DNA of 36,278 bases. Source: Faecalibacterium gallinarum. GTDB lineage: Bacteria; Bacillota; Clostridia; Oscillospirales; Ruminococcaceae. Position 1 is the first letter of the stretch, and each line of letters starts with the position of its first letter. Both the position numbers and the translations under genes were made by a program. The notes under the pieces were generated by a model, which was not told where the DNA came from, searched no databases, and saw only the letters and a list, made by a program, of their open reading frames with translations. Shown piece by piece: positions 24,406-32,418 of the stretch. The DNA lies in NCBI RefSeq assembly GCF_022180365.1, contig NZ_BQKV01000031.1, positions 1 to 36,278 of the forward strand. The letters run 5' to 3'.

Positions 24406-25749
24406 ATGAAGCGATTTTTGCTCTGGCTGATCGGGGTAGCCCTGGGGGTTGCGGTGCTCCTGGGCTCTGTGATGGGGATCAGCTATGCTTTCACCACAGA
24501 GGGGGCTATGCCTGCAACCCAAACTCAGTTCGGCGGGGTGGAGCTGACCCCCAACGGCTATTGCTGGCAGATCCCGCTGATGGCCGGGGCCCTGGACCGG
24601 GTATTCACCTCGCCCCAGACCCTGAGCGTCCAGAAACTGGGGGTGTTCTACGACGCCCATCCGGCCCTGACCCCGCCCTCCTGGGCTACATACACCGTGA
24701 TCGAAATTTCCGACGGGGGCGGCACCGTTCTCTTCCGGGGGTCGCTGGAAGAATATGAGGGCTTCCTCTACCCGGCCAACGGGGAATACAAAGCGGATAT
24801 CACCGTCTGGCGGCTGCCCGAGGGGATGTCGGTCACCGAGTTCCCCTGGGAGAGCAACAACAGCCTGCACCGCAACCCCGGCCTGGAGCGCCCGGCCCGG
24901 CCGGTAGGCTGCTACCAGTACACCGTCCGGTACACCCTCCAGGCCTCGGCGGAGATCACCCTCTCCTCTGAGACGGTGGAGCAGGGCGGCATCGTGGGGA
25001 TGCGGATCAGCGGAATGGTGGGCTCCGGTACGCCGGTGGTCCAGACCGACCTGGGGAGCGTTCAGTGTGTGCGGGCCTCTGCGCCGGACGCCGCCGCGGT
25101 GGTGGTGGGCAGCGTCCAGGTGGGGGCCGGCTGGCGGTGCTACATCCCGGCGGCCTACAACGCCTCGGTGGGGGCCCACACCATCACGGTGGAGGTCAAC
25201 GGCGAAACCTTGACCGTGGATCTGACCGTCACCGCCCAAGATTTCGGCCAGGCGGAAGCCGAGCCGGATCCCCCCGCCACCGAGGAGGCCAACGCCGAGT
25301 TCCGAAACCTGGTCTGGCCCCTCTACGAACAGCCCGCCCGGGAAAAACTCTGGGCCGGGCGGTGGCTCTGCCCGGTGGAGGACTATGTGATCCTGGTGGA
25401 CTACGGTCAGGTGAAGGTGGTGGGCGGCCAGAGGGGCAGCCGCTCCAATTCCACCCTGCTCTACACCATTCCCGGCGAACCGGTGCGGGCCCCCGCCAAT
25501 GGGGTGGTGGTACTGGCCCAGAACCTGGCCCTGACCGGCAACACGGTGGTCATCGACCACGGCTGCGGGATGCGCAGTTATCTCTACGGCCTGGCCGACC
25601 TCCACGTCCAGAAGGGCCAGACGGTGGCCCAGGGGGATGCCGTCGGTCTGGTGGGGGAGGAGCTGACCATGGATTTCAAGCTGGGCAGCAAGAGCGTCAA
25701 CCCCTGGCGGCTGTTCCAGACCAGCGGCGGCTTGTTCTGGCTGGAATAA
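24406..25749 (+). CDS. Membrane-anchored protein with degenerate M23 (LytM) domain
   Basis: A 447-residue protein with an N-terminal membrane segment (about 4-25), an extracellular region of beta-rich modules, and a C-terminal M23-like fold (about 350-447). The fold is clear from GEPVRAPANGVVVLAQ, GNTVVIDHGCGMRSYLYGL and VQKGQTVAQGDAVGLVGEEL. The catalytic parts are lost: the HxxxD zinc site aligns with S and L (before GEPV), the YxH site reads YLYG, and the HLHFE motif reads TMDFK. It is therefore probably a pseudoenzyme that binds or activates partners, as some LytM proteins and SpoIIQ do. The ATG at 24406 has GGGAGGAAA before it. A sporulation role is possible but not shown. Confidence 0.85.
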   Translation: MKRFLLWLIGVALGVAVLLGSVMGISYAFTTEGAMPATQTQFGGVELTPNGYCWQIPLMAGALDRVFTSPQTLSVQKLGVFYDAHPALTPPSWATYTVIEISDGGGTVLFRGSLEEYEGFLYPANGEYKADITVWRLPEGMSVTEFPWESNNSLHRNPGLERPARPVGCYQYTVRYTLQASAEITLSSETVEQGGIVGMRISGMVGSGTPVVQTDLGSVQCVRASAPDAAAVVVGSVQVGAGWRCYIPAAYNASVGAHTITVEVNGETLTVDLTVTAQDFGQAEAEPDPPATEEANAEFRNLVWPLYEQPAREKLWAGRWLCPVEDYVILVDYGQVKVVGGQRGSRSNSTLLYTIPGEPVRAPANGVVVLAQNLALTGNTVVIDHGCGMRSYLYGLADLHVQKGQTVAQGDAVGLVGEELTMDFKLGSKSVNPWRLFQTSGGLFWLE

Positions 25750-25770
25750 CTCCATCAAACCAGAAAACCA

Positions 25771-25816
25771 AAAACCGGCCCTTCCGGAGGGGAGTTCCCC
25801 CGGGAGGGCCGGTTTT
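25771..25816. terminator. Bidirectional terminator between the M23-like gene and htrA
   Basis: A 12-bp stem (aaaaccggccct at 25771-25782, agggccggtttt at 25805-25816) with an inner g/c pair region and T on both outward sides. It serves two converging genes. Confidence 0.92.
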
Positions 25817-25848
25817 TGTATGAATGAGAAGGGAGCTTCTTGATCGCG

Positions 25849-27186
25849 TTAAGAGTTGGCGCCGCTCTGTTCGCCCAGGGTCACATTCAGGGTGACCATC
25901 TGACCGCCCCGGGCCACCGTGATGGAGATGGTATCTCCGGCGGCGTGGCTCTGGACGATGGTGCCCAGATCCTCCTGGGCGGCGATTTCGGTGTTGTCAA
26001 TGCTGATGACGCGGTCGCCCGGCTCCAGCCCGGCCTGGTCGGCGGGGGAACCGTCGATGACCTCGACAATATAGATGCCGTAGGCCGAGACGCCCAGCTG
26101 CTGGGCGGTGGAAGCGTCGGTGACTGCTACATAGGTGATGCCCAGGTAGGGCCGGCCGGAGACATAGCCCTTCTCCAGCAGATCCTGAGCCACGGCGATG
26201 GCGTCGTTGATGGGGATCGCAAAGCCCAGGCCCTCGGCCTCACTGTCGGCGGACTTGGCGTTGACGATGCCCACCAGCTCGCCGGCCATGTTGAACAGGC
26301 CGCCGCCCGAGTTGCCGGGGCTGACGCTGGCGTTGGTCTGGATCAGGGACATATCCACCACGGCGCCGCCGCTCTGGATGGAGACGCTGCGGTTCAGGGC
26401 GCTGATGATGCCGTTGGTGACGGTGCCGCCCAGCTCACCCAGGGGGTTGCCCACGGCGATGACCTCTTCGCCTACCACGAGGTTGTCGCTGTTGCCCACA
26501 GCGGCGGGGGTCAGGCCGGTGGCATCGATCTTGATCACCGCGATGTCGCTGGTGGTGTCGGAGCCGATGACGGTGGCGGTATAGTCTGTGTCGCCGATGG
26601 TGACGGTGATGTTGGAGGCGTCCTCAATCACGTGAGCACAGGTCAGGATATAGCCGTCGTCGCTGATGATGACGCCGCTGCCTGCGCCGGACTGGACCTG
26701 GCCCTGGCCGTACCAGTACCACTGGGAGTAGACCACCTGCTCGGTGGTGATGACCACCACGCTGGGGCTGACCAGTGCCGAGACCTGAGGAAGGGTCAGA
26801 TCGGTGCCGCCGGTGGAGGTGGAAGTCGCCAGCGCGCTGCTGGCCGCCTCGCTCCGGTCTGCCGACTGGAGAACGATCTTGGGGCTGCCGTAGATCTGGC
26901 TGCCGGCAAAGCCGCCTGCAAAGCCCATGGCTGCGGCCAGCACCAGGGCCAGCACACTGCGCAGCACCCGGCCCGCACGACGGCGGCGGGGCTTTTCAGG
27001 GGGTTCGGGGGCTGCCGGCCCGCCGTAGGCCGGCTCGGCCGGGGCGGCGTCGTACTGGTTGGCAGCGTTGGTTCCGCTGCTGCCGACGTTGATATAGCCG
27101 CTGTCGGTGGGCCGGGGCTGGCCGGAGGAGTTCGAATTATAAAGGGAGGAATAATCGTATTCCCATTTGTTGTTTTCGTTGTCCAT
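25849..27186 (-). CDS. htrA: HtrA/DegP-like serine protease with PDZ domain
   Basis: A 445-residue membrane-anchored quality-control protease. A long polar cytoplasmic N-terminus (1-66, Asn/Ser/Pro-rich) ends in a basic PRRRR, then one membrane segment (about 73-97). The trypsin-like domain (130-330) has the full triad: His185 in TCAHVIED, Asp214 in TSDIAVIKI and Ser293 in SPGNSGGGLF. One PDZ domain (about 345-440) carries GSPADQAGLEPGDRVISID. The ATG at 27186 is preceded by AAAGGAAG; the frame is open further upstream without a better site. A TACAAT -10 (plus 27247-27252) is visible, but its -35 is weak. It acts on misfolded proteins at the outer membrane face. Confidence 0.96.
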   Translation of the reverse strand: MDNENNKWEYDYSSLYNSNSSGQPRPTDSGYINVGSSGTNAANQYDAAPAEPAYGGPAAPEPPEKPRRRRAGRVLRSVLALVLAAAMGFAGGFAGSQIYGSPKIVLQSADRSEAASSALATSTSTGGTDLTLPQVSALVSPSVVVITTEQVVYSQWYWYGQGQVQSGAGSGVIISDDGYILTCAHVIEDASNITVTIGDTDYTATVIGSDTTSDIAVIKIDATGLTPAAVGNSDNLVVGEEVIAVGNPLGELGGTVTNGIISALNRSVSIQSGGAVVDMSLIQTNASVSPGNSGGGLFNMAGELVGIVNAKSADSEAEGLGFAIPINDAIAVAQDLLEKGYVSGRPYLGITYVAVTDASTAQQLGVSAYGIYIVEVIDGSPADQAGLEPGDRVISIDNTEIAAQEDLGTIVQSHAAGDTISITVARGGQMVTLNVTLGEQSGANS

Positions 27187-27356
27187 TGTAATGCTTCCTT
27201 TCCGAGAGAGGGAACGCCGGAACGCTGTTCCGTTCTGACTGGCTTTATTGTACCCGGAAATTGTGAAAATCGGTTTAGCCCTGGGTGAAGAAACTGTGAA
27301 ATACAGTCGTATTGATTTCCAGCCCCGGCGCGGGGCGAAAAATATGCGTCGGGCTC

Positions 27357-27385
27357 TTGCGCAAAGGGGCGTTTTGGCGTAAAAT
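27357..27385 (+). promoter_or_regulatory. Sigma-A promoter of prfC
   Basis: TTGCGC (27357-27362), a 17-base spacer and TAAAAT (27380-27385). It predicts a leader of about 150 bases before prfC. The rest of the 354-base gap (27187-27540) holds the htrA upstream region, a start-stop element at 27415-27434 and a small hairpin at 27449-27462. Confidence 0.7.
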
Positions 27386-27414
27386 AAACCCGTATGTGTA
27401 ATTTTGCGCCACGC

Positions 27415-27434
27415 GGGGGAGAACACCCATGTAA
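27415..27434 (+). promoter_or_regulatory. Start-stop element (SD-ATG-TAA) in the prfC leader
   Basis: GGGGGAG (27415-27421), seven bases, then ATG directly followed by TAA (27429-27434): a minimal open reading frame of one codon. It would place an initiating ribosome directly onto a stop codon in the leader of a release-factor gene. About 15 bases further, gccgt/acggc (27449-27453, 27458-27462) forms a small hairpin. Sequence seen; a regulatory role is inferred. Confidence 0.3.
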
Positions 27435-27540
27435 AACCATCTTCAGCTGCCGTTTTTACGGCCCTTTGTATACCGCGTTATTCCAGACACCGGCGGGACC
27501 ACAGCGCCCCGCCGCACCAATTTAGGAGAGAACAAACCAT

Positions 27541-29145
27541 ATGACAAATCGTGAAGAAATCGAGCGCCGCCGGACGTTCGCCATCATCAGCCACCCGGAC
27601 GCCGGCAAGACGACCCTGACCGAAAAGCTGCTGCTCTACGGCGGAGCCATCAACCAGGCCGGCTCGGTCAAGGGCAAGCAGAGCGCCAAGCACGCTGTGT
27701 CCGACTGGATGGACATCGAAAAGCAGCGTGGTATCTCGGTGACCTCTTCGGTCCTGCAATTTAATTATGCGGGCAAGTGCGTCAATATTCTGGACACCCC
27801 CGGCCACCAGGACTTCTCGGAGGACACCTACCGTACCCTGATGGCCGCCGACTCGGCGGTCATGGTCATCGACGCAGCCAAGGGCGTCGAGGCCCAGACC
27901 ATTAAACTGTTCAAGGTCTGCACCCTGCGGCACATCCCCATTTTCACCTTCATCAACAAGATGGACCGGGAGGCCCGGGACCCCTTTGAGCTGATGGAGA
28001 ACATCGAGGAGATTCTGGGGATCAAGACCTATCCCATGAACTGGCCCATCGGCTGCGGCAAGGCCTTTAAGGGCGTGTTCGACCGGGCCAGCCGGAAGGT
28101 TCTGGCCTTTGAGAGCGACGGCCGCGCCAACGGCGTCAAAAAGGTCGATGAGATCGAGGCCGAGCTGGGCGATCCCGCGCTGGACGAGCTGCTGACCCCC
28201 TACCTGCACCAGCAGCTGACCGACGAGATCGAGCTTTTGGACGGCGCTGCCGAGGAGTTCGACCTGGATAAAGTACTCCGGGGCGAGCTGAGCCCGGTGT
28301 TCTTTGGTTCGGCCCTGACCAACTTCGGCGTGGAGCCCTTCCTGAAAGACTTCCTGCGGCTGACCCCCACCCCGCTGGCCCGTGTGGACAGCCTGACCGG
28401 CGAAGCCGTGGACCCCTGCCGGGATGAGTTCTCGGCCTTCATCTTCAAGATCCAGGCCAACATGAACAAGGCCCACCGGGACCGCATCGCCTTTATGCGG
28501 ATCTGCTCGGGCAAGTTCGAGCGGGGCATGGAGGCCTACCACGTCCAGGAGGGCAAAAACATCAAACTGGCCACCGGCACCCAGCTGATGGCCCAGGACC
28601 GGGCCATCGTGGACGAGGCCTACGCGGGCGACATCATCGGCCTGTTTGACCCGGGCATCTTCTCCATCGGCGACACCCTCTGCACCGGCAAAAAGAAGGT
28701 GCAGTTCGCGGGCATCCCCACCTTCTCCCCCGAGCACTTCGCCCGGATCGAGCAGAAGGACACCATGAAGCGCAAACAGTTCGTGAAGGGCATGGAGCAG
28801 ATCGCCCAGGAGGGCGCCATCCAGATCTTCCGCGAAGTGGGCGGCGGCATGGAAGAAGTCGTCGTCGGCGTTGTGGGCGTGCTGCAGCTGGAAGTGCTGG
28901 AGTACCGGCTGAACACTGAGTACAACGTGGAGATCCGGATGCAGCAGCTGCCCTTCGAGCAGCTGCGCTGGATCCAGAACGACCCGGACACCTACGAGCT
29001 GCGTCAGCTGGACCTGACCAGCGACACCAAACCCGTAGAGGATATGAAGGGCAACCGCCTGCTGCTCTTCACCTCCGACTGGGCGGTCCGCTGGGCCGAG
29101 AACCACAACGAAGACCTGAAACTCAGCGAGTTCGGCAACATTTGA
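27541..29145 (+). CDS. prfC: Peptide chain release factor 3
   Basis: A 534-residue translational GTPase that recycles RF1/RF2 after termination. The G domain has G1 SHPDAGKTTLTEK, the switch RGISVTSSV, G3 DTPGHQDFSEDT and G4 NKMDREARDPFEL. An EF-Tu-like domain II and the RF3-specific C-terminal domain follow (GGGMEEVVVGVVGVLQLEVL). Length equals the family norm. The ATG at 27541 follows TTAGGAGAG. It has its own promoter and an unusual leader. RF3 is optional in bacteria and patchy in Firmicutes. Confidence 0.97.
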   Translation: MTNREEIERRRTFAIISHPDAGKTTLTEKLLLYGGAINQAGSVKGKQSAKHAVSDWMDIEKQRGISVTSSVLQFNYAGKCVNILDTPGHQDFSEDTYRTLMAADSAVMVIDAAKGVEAQTIKLFKVCTLRHIPIFTFINKMDREARDPFELMENIEEILGIKTYPMNWPIGCGKAFKGVFDRASRKVLAFESDGRANGVKKVDEIEAELGDPALDELLTPYLHQQLTDEIELLDGAAEEFDLDKVLRGELSPVFFGSALTNFGVEPFLKDFLRLTPTPLARVDSLTGEAVDPCRDEFSAFIFKIQANMNKAHRDRIAFMRICSGKFERGMEAYHVQEGKNIKLATGTQLMAQDRAIVDEAYAGDIIGLFDPGIFSIGDTLCTGKKKVQFAGIPTFSPEHFARIEQKDTMKRKQFVKGMEQIAQEGAIQIFREVGGGMEEVVVGVVGVLQLEVLEYRLNTEYNVEIRMQQLPFEQLRWIQNDPDTYELRQLDLTSDTKPVEDMKGNRLLLFTSDWAVRWAENHNEDLKLSEFGNI

Positions 29146-29151
29146 TATTAC

Positions 29152-29187
29152 AAAAAAGGGGCGGCCCACAGGGGCCGCTCCTTTTTT
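29152..29187. terminator. Bidirectional terminator between prfC and the ABC transporter gene
   Basis: A 10-bp stem (ggggcggccc at 29158-29167, gggccgctcc at 29172-29181, one G-U) with a 4-base loop, flanked by six A and six T residues. Confidence 0.93.
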
Positions 29188-29202
29188 CGTATCCGAATGT
29201 TT

Positions 29203-31011
29203 TTACAAAGTATCCTCCCCGGGCAGCTGGTTCCACAGGCGGTAGTAGACGCCCTTTTTCTCCAGCAGCTCGGCGTGGCTGCCCTGTTCCAGAATCCCCT
29301 CGGCCCCCAGGACCAGAATCCGGTCGTAGTCCTTGATGGTGGTCAGTCGGTGGGCGATGGTCAGGGTGGTGCGGCCGTGGGCCAGCTGTTCCAGGCTCTG
29401 GCCCACCAGGATCTCGCTCTCGTTGTCCAGGGCGCTGGTGGCCTCGTCCAGAATCAGGATGGGCGGGTTCTTCAAAAAGACCCGGGCAATGGACAGACGC
29501 TGTTTCTGACCGCCCGAGAGCTTGACGCCCCGCTCGCCCACATAGGTGTCATAGCCGTCCTTGAGGGCCAGAATAAACCGCTCGGCCCCCGCTAGACGGG
29601 CCGCCTGGGCGATCTCCTCCCGGGTGGCCCCCGGTTTGCCGTAGGCGATGTTCTCGGCCACCGTGCCGCTGAAGAGATACACATCCTGCTGCACGATGCC
29701 GATGGATGCCCGCAGGCTCTCCAGGGTGACCTTCTGGATGTCCTGGCCGTCAATGGTGATCCGGCCGCTGGTCACGTCGTAGAACCGGGGGATCAGGTTG
29801 CAGAGGGTGGTTTTGCCGCCGCCCGAGGGGCCCACCAGGGCCAGCCGCTCGCCGGCCCGGATGTCCAGGCTGACGTTCCGCAGCACCCGGTTGTGGTCGT
29901 CGGGGTACTCGAAGCTGACATTCTCAAACCGGATGGCCCCGGGGCCGGGCTTCATGGGCACAGCGTCCGGCGCGTCCTGGATATCCACGGGGGTGTCCAT
30001 AATCTCAAAGAACCGCTCGATGCCGGTCATGCCCCGCTGGAACTGCTCGGCGAACTCCACGATCCGGCGGATGGTGGCGATCAGGGTGGAAACATACAGC
30101 GAGTAGGCCACCAGGTCGCCGGGCTCGATCCAGCGTTCCACCACGAAGATGCCGCCGCCCAGAATCATCACCAGATACATCAGGCCGTCAAAGAGGCGGG
30201 TGGAAGTCTGGAAGGCAGCCATGATCTTGTAGCTGTTCTTTTTCAAACGCTGGAAGGTACCGTTGCCCTGCTCAAACTTTTCCCGCTCGGTGGCCTCGGC
30301 GCCAAAGGCCTTGACCACCCGCTCGCCCAGCAGGCTCTCCTCGATCTGGGCATTCAGTTCGCCCACCTGAATCCGCTGGGCCCGCTGGGTGGCGCGGAGC
30401 TTGCCGTTCAGGTAGATGGAGACCACCGCCATCAGGGGCACACAGAGGAAGAGCAGCACCGTCAGGCCCACGCTGTACCGGCAGAGGATGCAGAAACTGA
30501 CCAGAATTTTAATCCCCGCAATAAAGAATTCCTCGGGGCAGTGGTGGGCGAACTCGGTGACGTCGAACAGGTCGTTGGTGATCCGGCCCATGATTTGGCC
30601 GATCTTGTTGTTGGAGTAGTAGGCGACGCTCAGCCGCTGCAAATGGGAGAAGGCGTCCCGGCGCATATCGGTCTCGATATAGACGCCCATGACGTGGCCC
30701 ATATCGGCCATATAATAGGCGGCGGCGCCGTCGATGAGTCGGAGCACCAGGTACAGAAAGCCCAGCCGGAGAATGACTTCCACGGTCAGGGAAGAAAGGT
30801 CGTTGACGGCGGTGTTGGTGACAAACCGCAGAATCAGGGGCAGAACCAGATCACAGATACAGGTCAGGGCCGCACAGAACAGGTCAAAGACCAGGGTTTT
30901 CCAGTATTTGCGCTCATAGGGCCAGAACCGGCGCAGCAGCTCCCGTGTGCTGGTGTGCCGGATGTTGGGGTCCTTATACTTGGGTTTTTCGGTTATTTTT
31001 GTGTCCAGCAA
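29203..31011 (-). CDS. ABC exporter, fused permease-ATPase
   Basis: A 602-residue half-transporter of the MsbA/BmrA type. Residues about 35-325 hold six membrane helices (ABC_membrane type I exporter). Residues about 355-595 form the ATPase with Walker A GPSGGGKTT, Q-loop GIVQQDVYLFSG, signature KLSGGQKQRLSIAR, Walker B PILILDEATSAL and the H-loop IAHRLTTI. There is no N-terminal C39 peptidase, so it is not a dedicated double-glycine processing exporter. The start is probably TTG 31011, with GAGGAATC upstream; no nearby ATG fits. The substrate is unknown; lipids or drugs are usual for this class. Confidence 0.93.
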   Translation of the reverse strand: MLDTKITEKPKYKDPNIRHTSTRELLRRFWPYERKYWKTLVFDLFCAALTCICDLVLPLILRFVTNTAVNDLSSLTVEVILRLGFLYLVLRLIDGAAAYYMADMGHVMGVYIETDMRRDAFSHLQRLSVAYYSNNKIGQIMGRITNDLFDVTEFAHHCPEEFFIAGIKILVSFCILCRYSVGLTVLLFLCVPLMAVVSIYLNGKLRATQRAQRIQVGELNAQIEESLLGERVVKAFGAEATEREKFEQGNGTFQRLKKNSYKIMAAFQTSTRLFDGLMYLVMILGGGIFVVERWIEPGDLVAYSLYVSTLIATIRRIVEFAEQFQRGMTGIERFFEIMDTPVDIQDAPDAVPMKPGPGAIRFENVSFEYPDDHNRVLRNVSLDIRAGERLALVGPSGGGKTTLCNLIPRFYDVTSGRITIDGQDIQKVTLESLRASIGIVQQDVYLFSGTVAENIAYGKPGATREEIAQAARLAGAERFILALKDGYDTYVGERGVKLSGGQKQRLSIARVFLKNPPILILDEATSALDNESEILVGQSLEQLAHGRTTLTIAHRLTTIKDYDRILVLGAEGILEQGSHAELLEKKGVYYRLWNQLPGEDTL

Positions 31012-31042
31012 GATTCGATTCCTCGCTTTTTAAAATAGATTG

Positions 31043-31064
31043 CCGCTTTTTCGAGAAAAAGCGG
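31043..31064 (-). other. Hairpin between yggS and the ABC transporter gene
   Basis: A perfect 9-bp inverted repeat (ccgcttttt at 31043-31051, aaaaagcgg at 31056-31064) with a 4-base loop. The stem includes a T/A run, but the tract following it on the minus strand (caatctatttta) is mixed, so it may be a weak terminator or attenuator. Confidence 0.4.
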
Positions 31065-31087
31065 CGGAAAAAGCTTTTCACACCCAT

Positions 31088-31810
31088 TTAGGCTTTCGGA
31101 CCGTAGTCCCTCTCGCCATAGATGGCGGTGCCGATCCGAACCAGGGTCGCGCCCTCCCGGATGGCGTTCTCATAGTCTCCGCTCATCCCCATGGAGAGGG
31201 TCTCCATGGAAACATTGGAATAGCCCCGTTCCCCCGCCCGGACAAAGAGCTGATACACCCGGGCCAGATAGGCGCGGTTTTCATCGTCGTTGTCGTTCAC
31301 CGGCGGGATGGCCATTAGTCCCTTAACTCGGATGTGTTCCTGGGCGGCGGCGGCATCCAAAAGGGGCCACAATTCCTCGGGGGAGACACCGCTCTTGCTG
31401 GCCTCGGCCCCGATGTTCACCTCCAAGAGGATATCCTGCACAAGGTTTGCCTTTCCGGCCTCCTTATCGATGGCCTCCAACAGGCGGAGGCTGTCCACGC
31501 TCTGGATCAGGCTGGCCCGGCCCAGCACCTTTTTAATCTTATTGGTCTGCAAGTGGCCGATAAAATGGCTGGGTTTGCCGCAATAGGCCCCCGCGTCAAA
31601 GTTGGCGCAGAGCTCCTGGACGTGGTTCTCCCCGAACAGGTCGATGTCCAGTCCCGCGCTCAGGGCGATGGTCTCGGCGGTGCGGGTCTTGCAGGCGGCG
31701 CAGAGCTGCACCGCGGCGGGGTCCCGCCCCGCGGCCCGGGCGGCAGCGGCCATCCGCTCCCGGATCTCGGCCACCGCCTGCTGCATTTGTTCCAGATTCT
31801 TTTCTGCCAT
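31088..31810 (-). CDS. yggS: YggS/PLPBP-family pyridoxal phosphate homeostasis protein
   Basis: A 240-residue PLP-binding TIM-barrel protein. The PLP lysine is in LCAACKTRTAET, followed by the family segments LFGENHVQEL, HFIGHLQTNKIKKVL, ILLEVNIGAEASKSGV and SMGMSGDYENAIREGATLVRIG. It buffers PLP and affects amino acid balance rather than acting as a racemase. The ATG at 31810 has GAGGAGG about 11 bases upstream, inside the end of ywlG, so the two are coupled. No sepF or ylm cluster follows, unlike in many Firmicutes. Confidence 0.96.
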   Translation of the reverse strand: MAEKNLEQMQQAVAEIRERMAAAARAAGRDPAAVQLCAACKTRTAETIALSAGLDIDLFGENHVQELCANFDAGAYCGKPSHFIGHLQTNKIKKVLGRASLIQSVDSLRLLEAIDKEAGKANLVQDILLEVNIGAEASKSGVSPEELWPLLDAAAAQEHIRVKGLMAIPPVNDNDDENRAYLARVYQLFVRAGERGYSNVSMETLSMGMSGDYENAIREGATLVRIGTAIYGERDYGPKA

Positions 31811-31816
31811 GGCAGC

Positions 31817-32377
31817 TCAATCCTCCTCGGTATATTTTGCCCGCTCGCCGCCGATCAGCTTGGGGCGGGTGCGGGCGGCCAGCAAAATCGCCTCGCCGAT
31901 CCGGCTTACTTTCAGCCGCACCGGCACCGCCACCCGTTTCAGGTGCATCCCGATCAGGGTGCCGCCGATGTCCAGCCCCGCGTGGGCCCGAATCTCCTCC
32001 ACGGCCACCGGGTCTTTAAAATTCTTCCAGCAGGTGGTGGCCCAGCTGCCCCCGGCGTGGGGCCGGGGTACGACGCAGACTTCCTCCCAGCCATAGGCCC
32101 GCATGGCCTCCCGCTCCACGATCAGGGCCCGGTTCAGGTGCTCGCAGCACTGGGCCGCCAGCCAGATCCCATGCTCCGCCAGCACCGGGGCCAGCCCGGC
32201 ATAGACCGCCTGGGCCGCCTCCAGGCTGCTGTCGTGGCCAATGTGGCCTCCCACAATCTCACTGGAAGAGCAGCCCACCACAAACACATCCCCCGGGTGC
32301 AGCCCCGCTTCGGCCAAAAGTTCCTCCGCAGCCTGGCGCGCCTGGGCGGTAATCTCCTGTTTATATTCTTCGGTCAT
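31817..32377 (-). CDS. ywlG: UPF0340/DUF436 family protein YwlG
   Basis: A 186-residue protein of the UPF0340 (TIGR01440) family. Conserved parts seen: VFVVGCSSSEIVGGHIG, the central LAAQCCEHLNRALIVER, and VVPRPHAGGSWAT followed by AHAGLDIGGTLIGMHL. Its biochemical function is not established. The ATG at 32377 is preferred to the open frame further upstream because AAGAGGTG lies about eight bases before it and the family starts here. It precedes yggS by six bases and follows the propeller gene by about 40, suggesting one transcript. Confidence 0.93.
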   Translation of the reverse strand: MTEEYKQEITAQARQAAEELLAEAGLHPGDVFVVGCSSSEIVGGHIGHDSSLEAAQAVYAGLAPVLAEHGIWLAAQCCEHLNRALIVEREAMRAYGWEEVCVVPRPHAGGSWATTCWKNFKDPVAVEEIRAHAGLDIGGTLIGMHLKRVAVPVRLKVSRIGEAILLAARTRPKLIGGERAKYTEED

Positions 32378-32418
32378 TCCAAAACACCTCTTTTTCAGAT
32401 TCTCGTTTTCTCTGGGGC

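Noticed and set aside
27394-27525. A 43-codon frame with three Cys in the prfC leader
   Set aside because: It has no ribosome binding site, begins at the predicted transcription start and shows unbiased third positions; probably chance.
29203-31011. ABC exporter as the processing transporter of the GG-leader peptides
   Set aside because: No N-terminal C39 peptidase domain, and it lies 18 kb away in another transcription unit.
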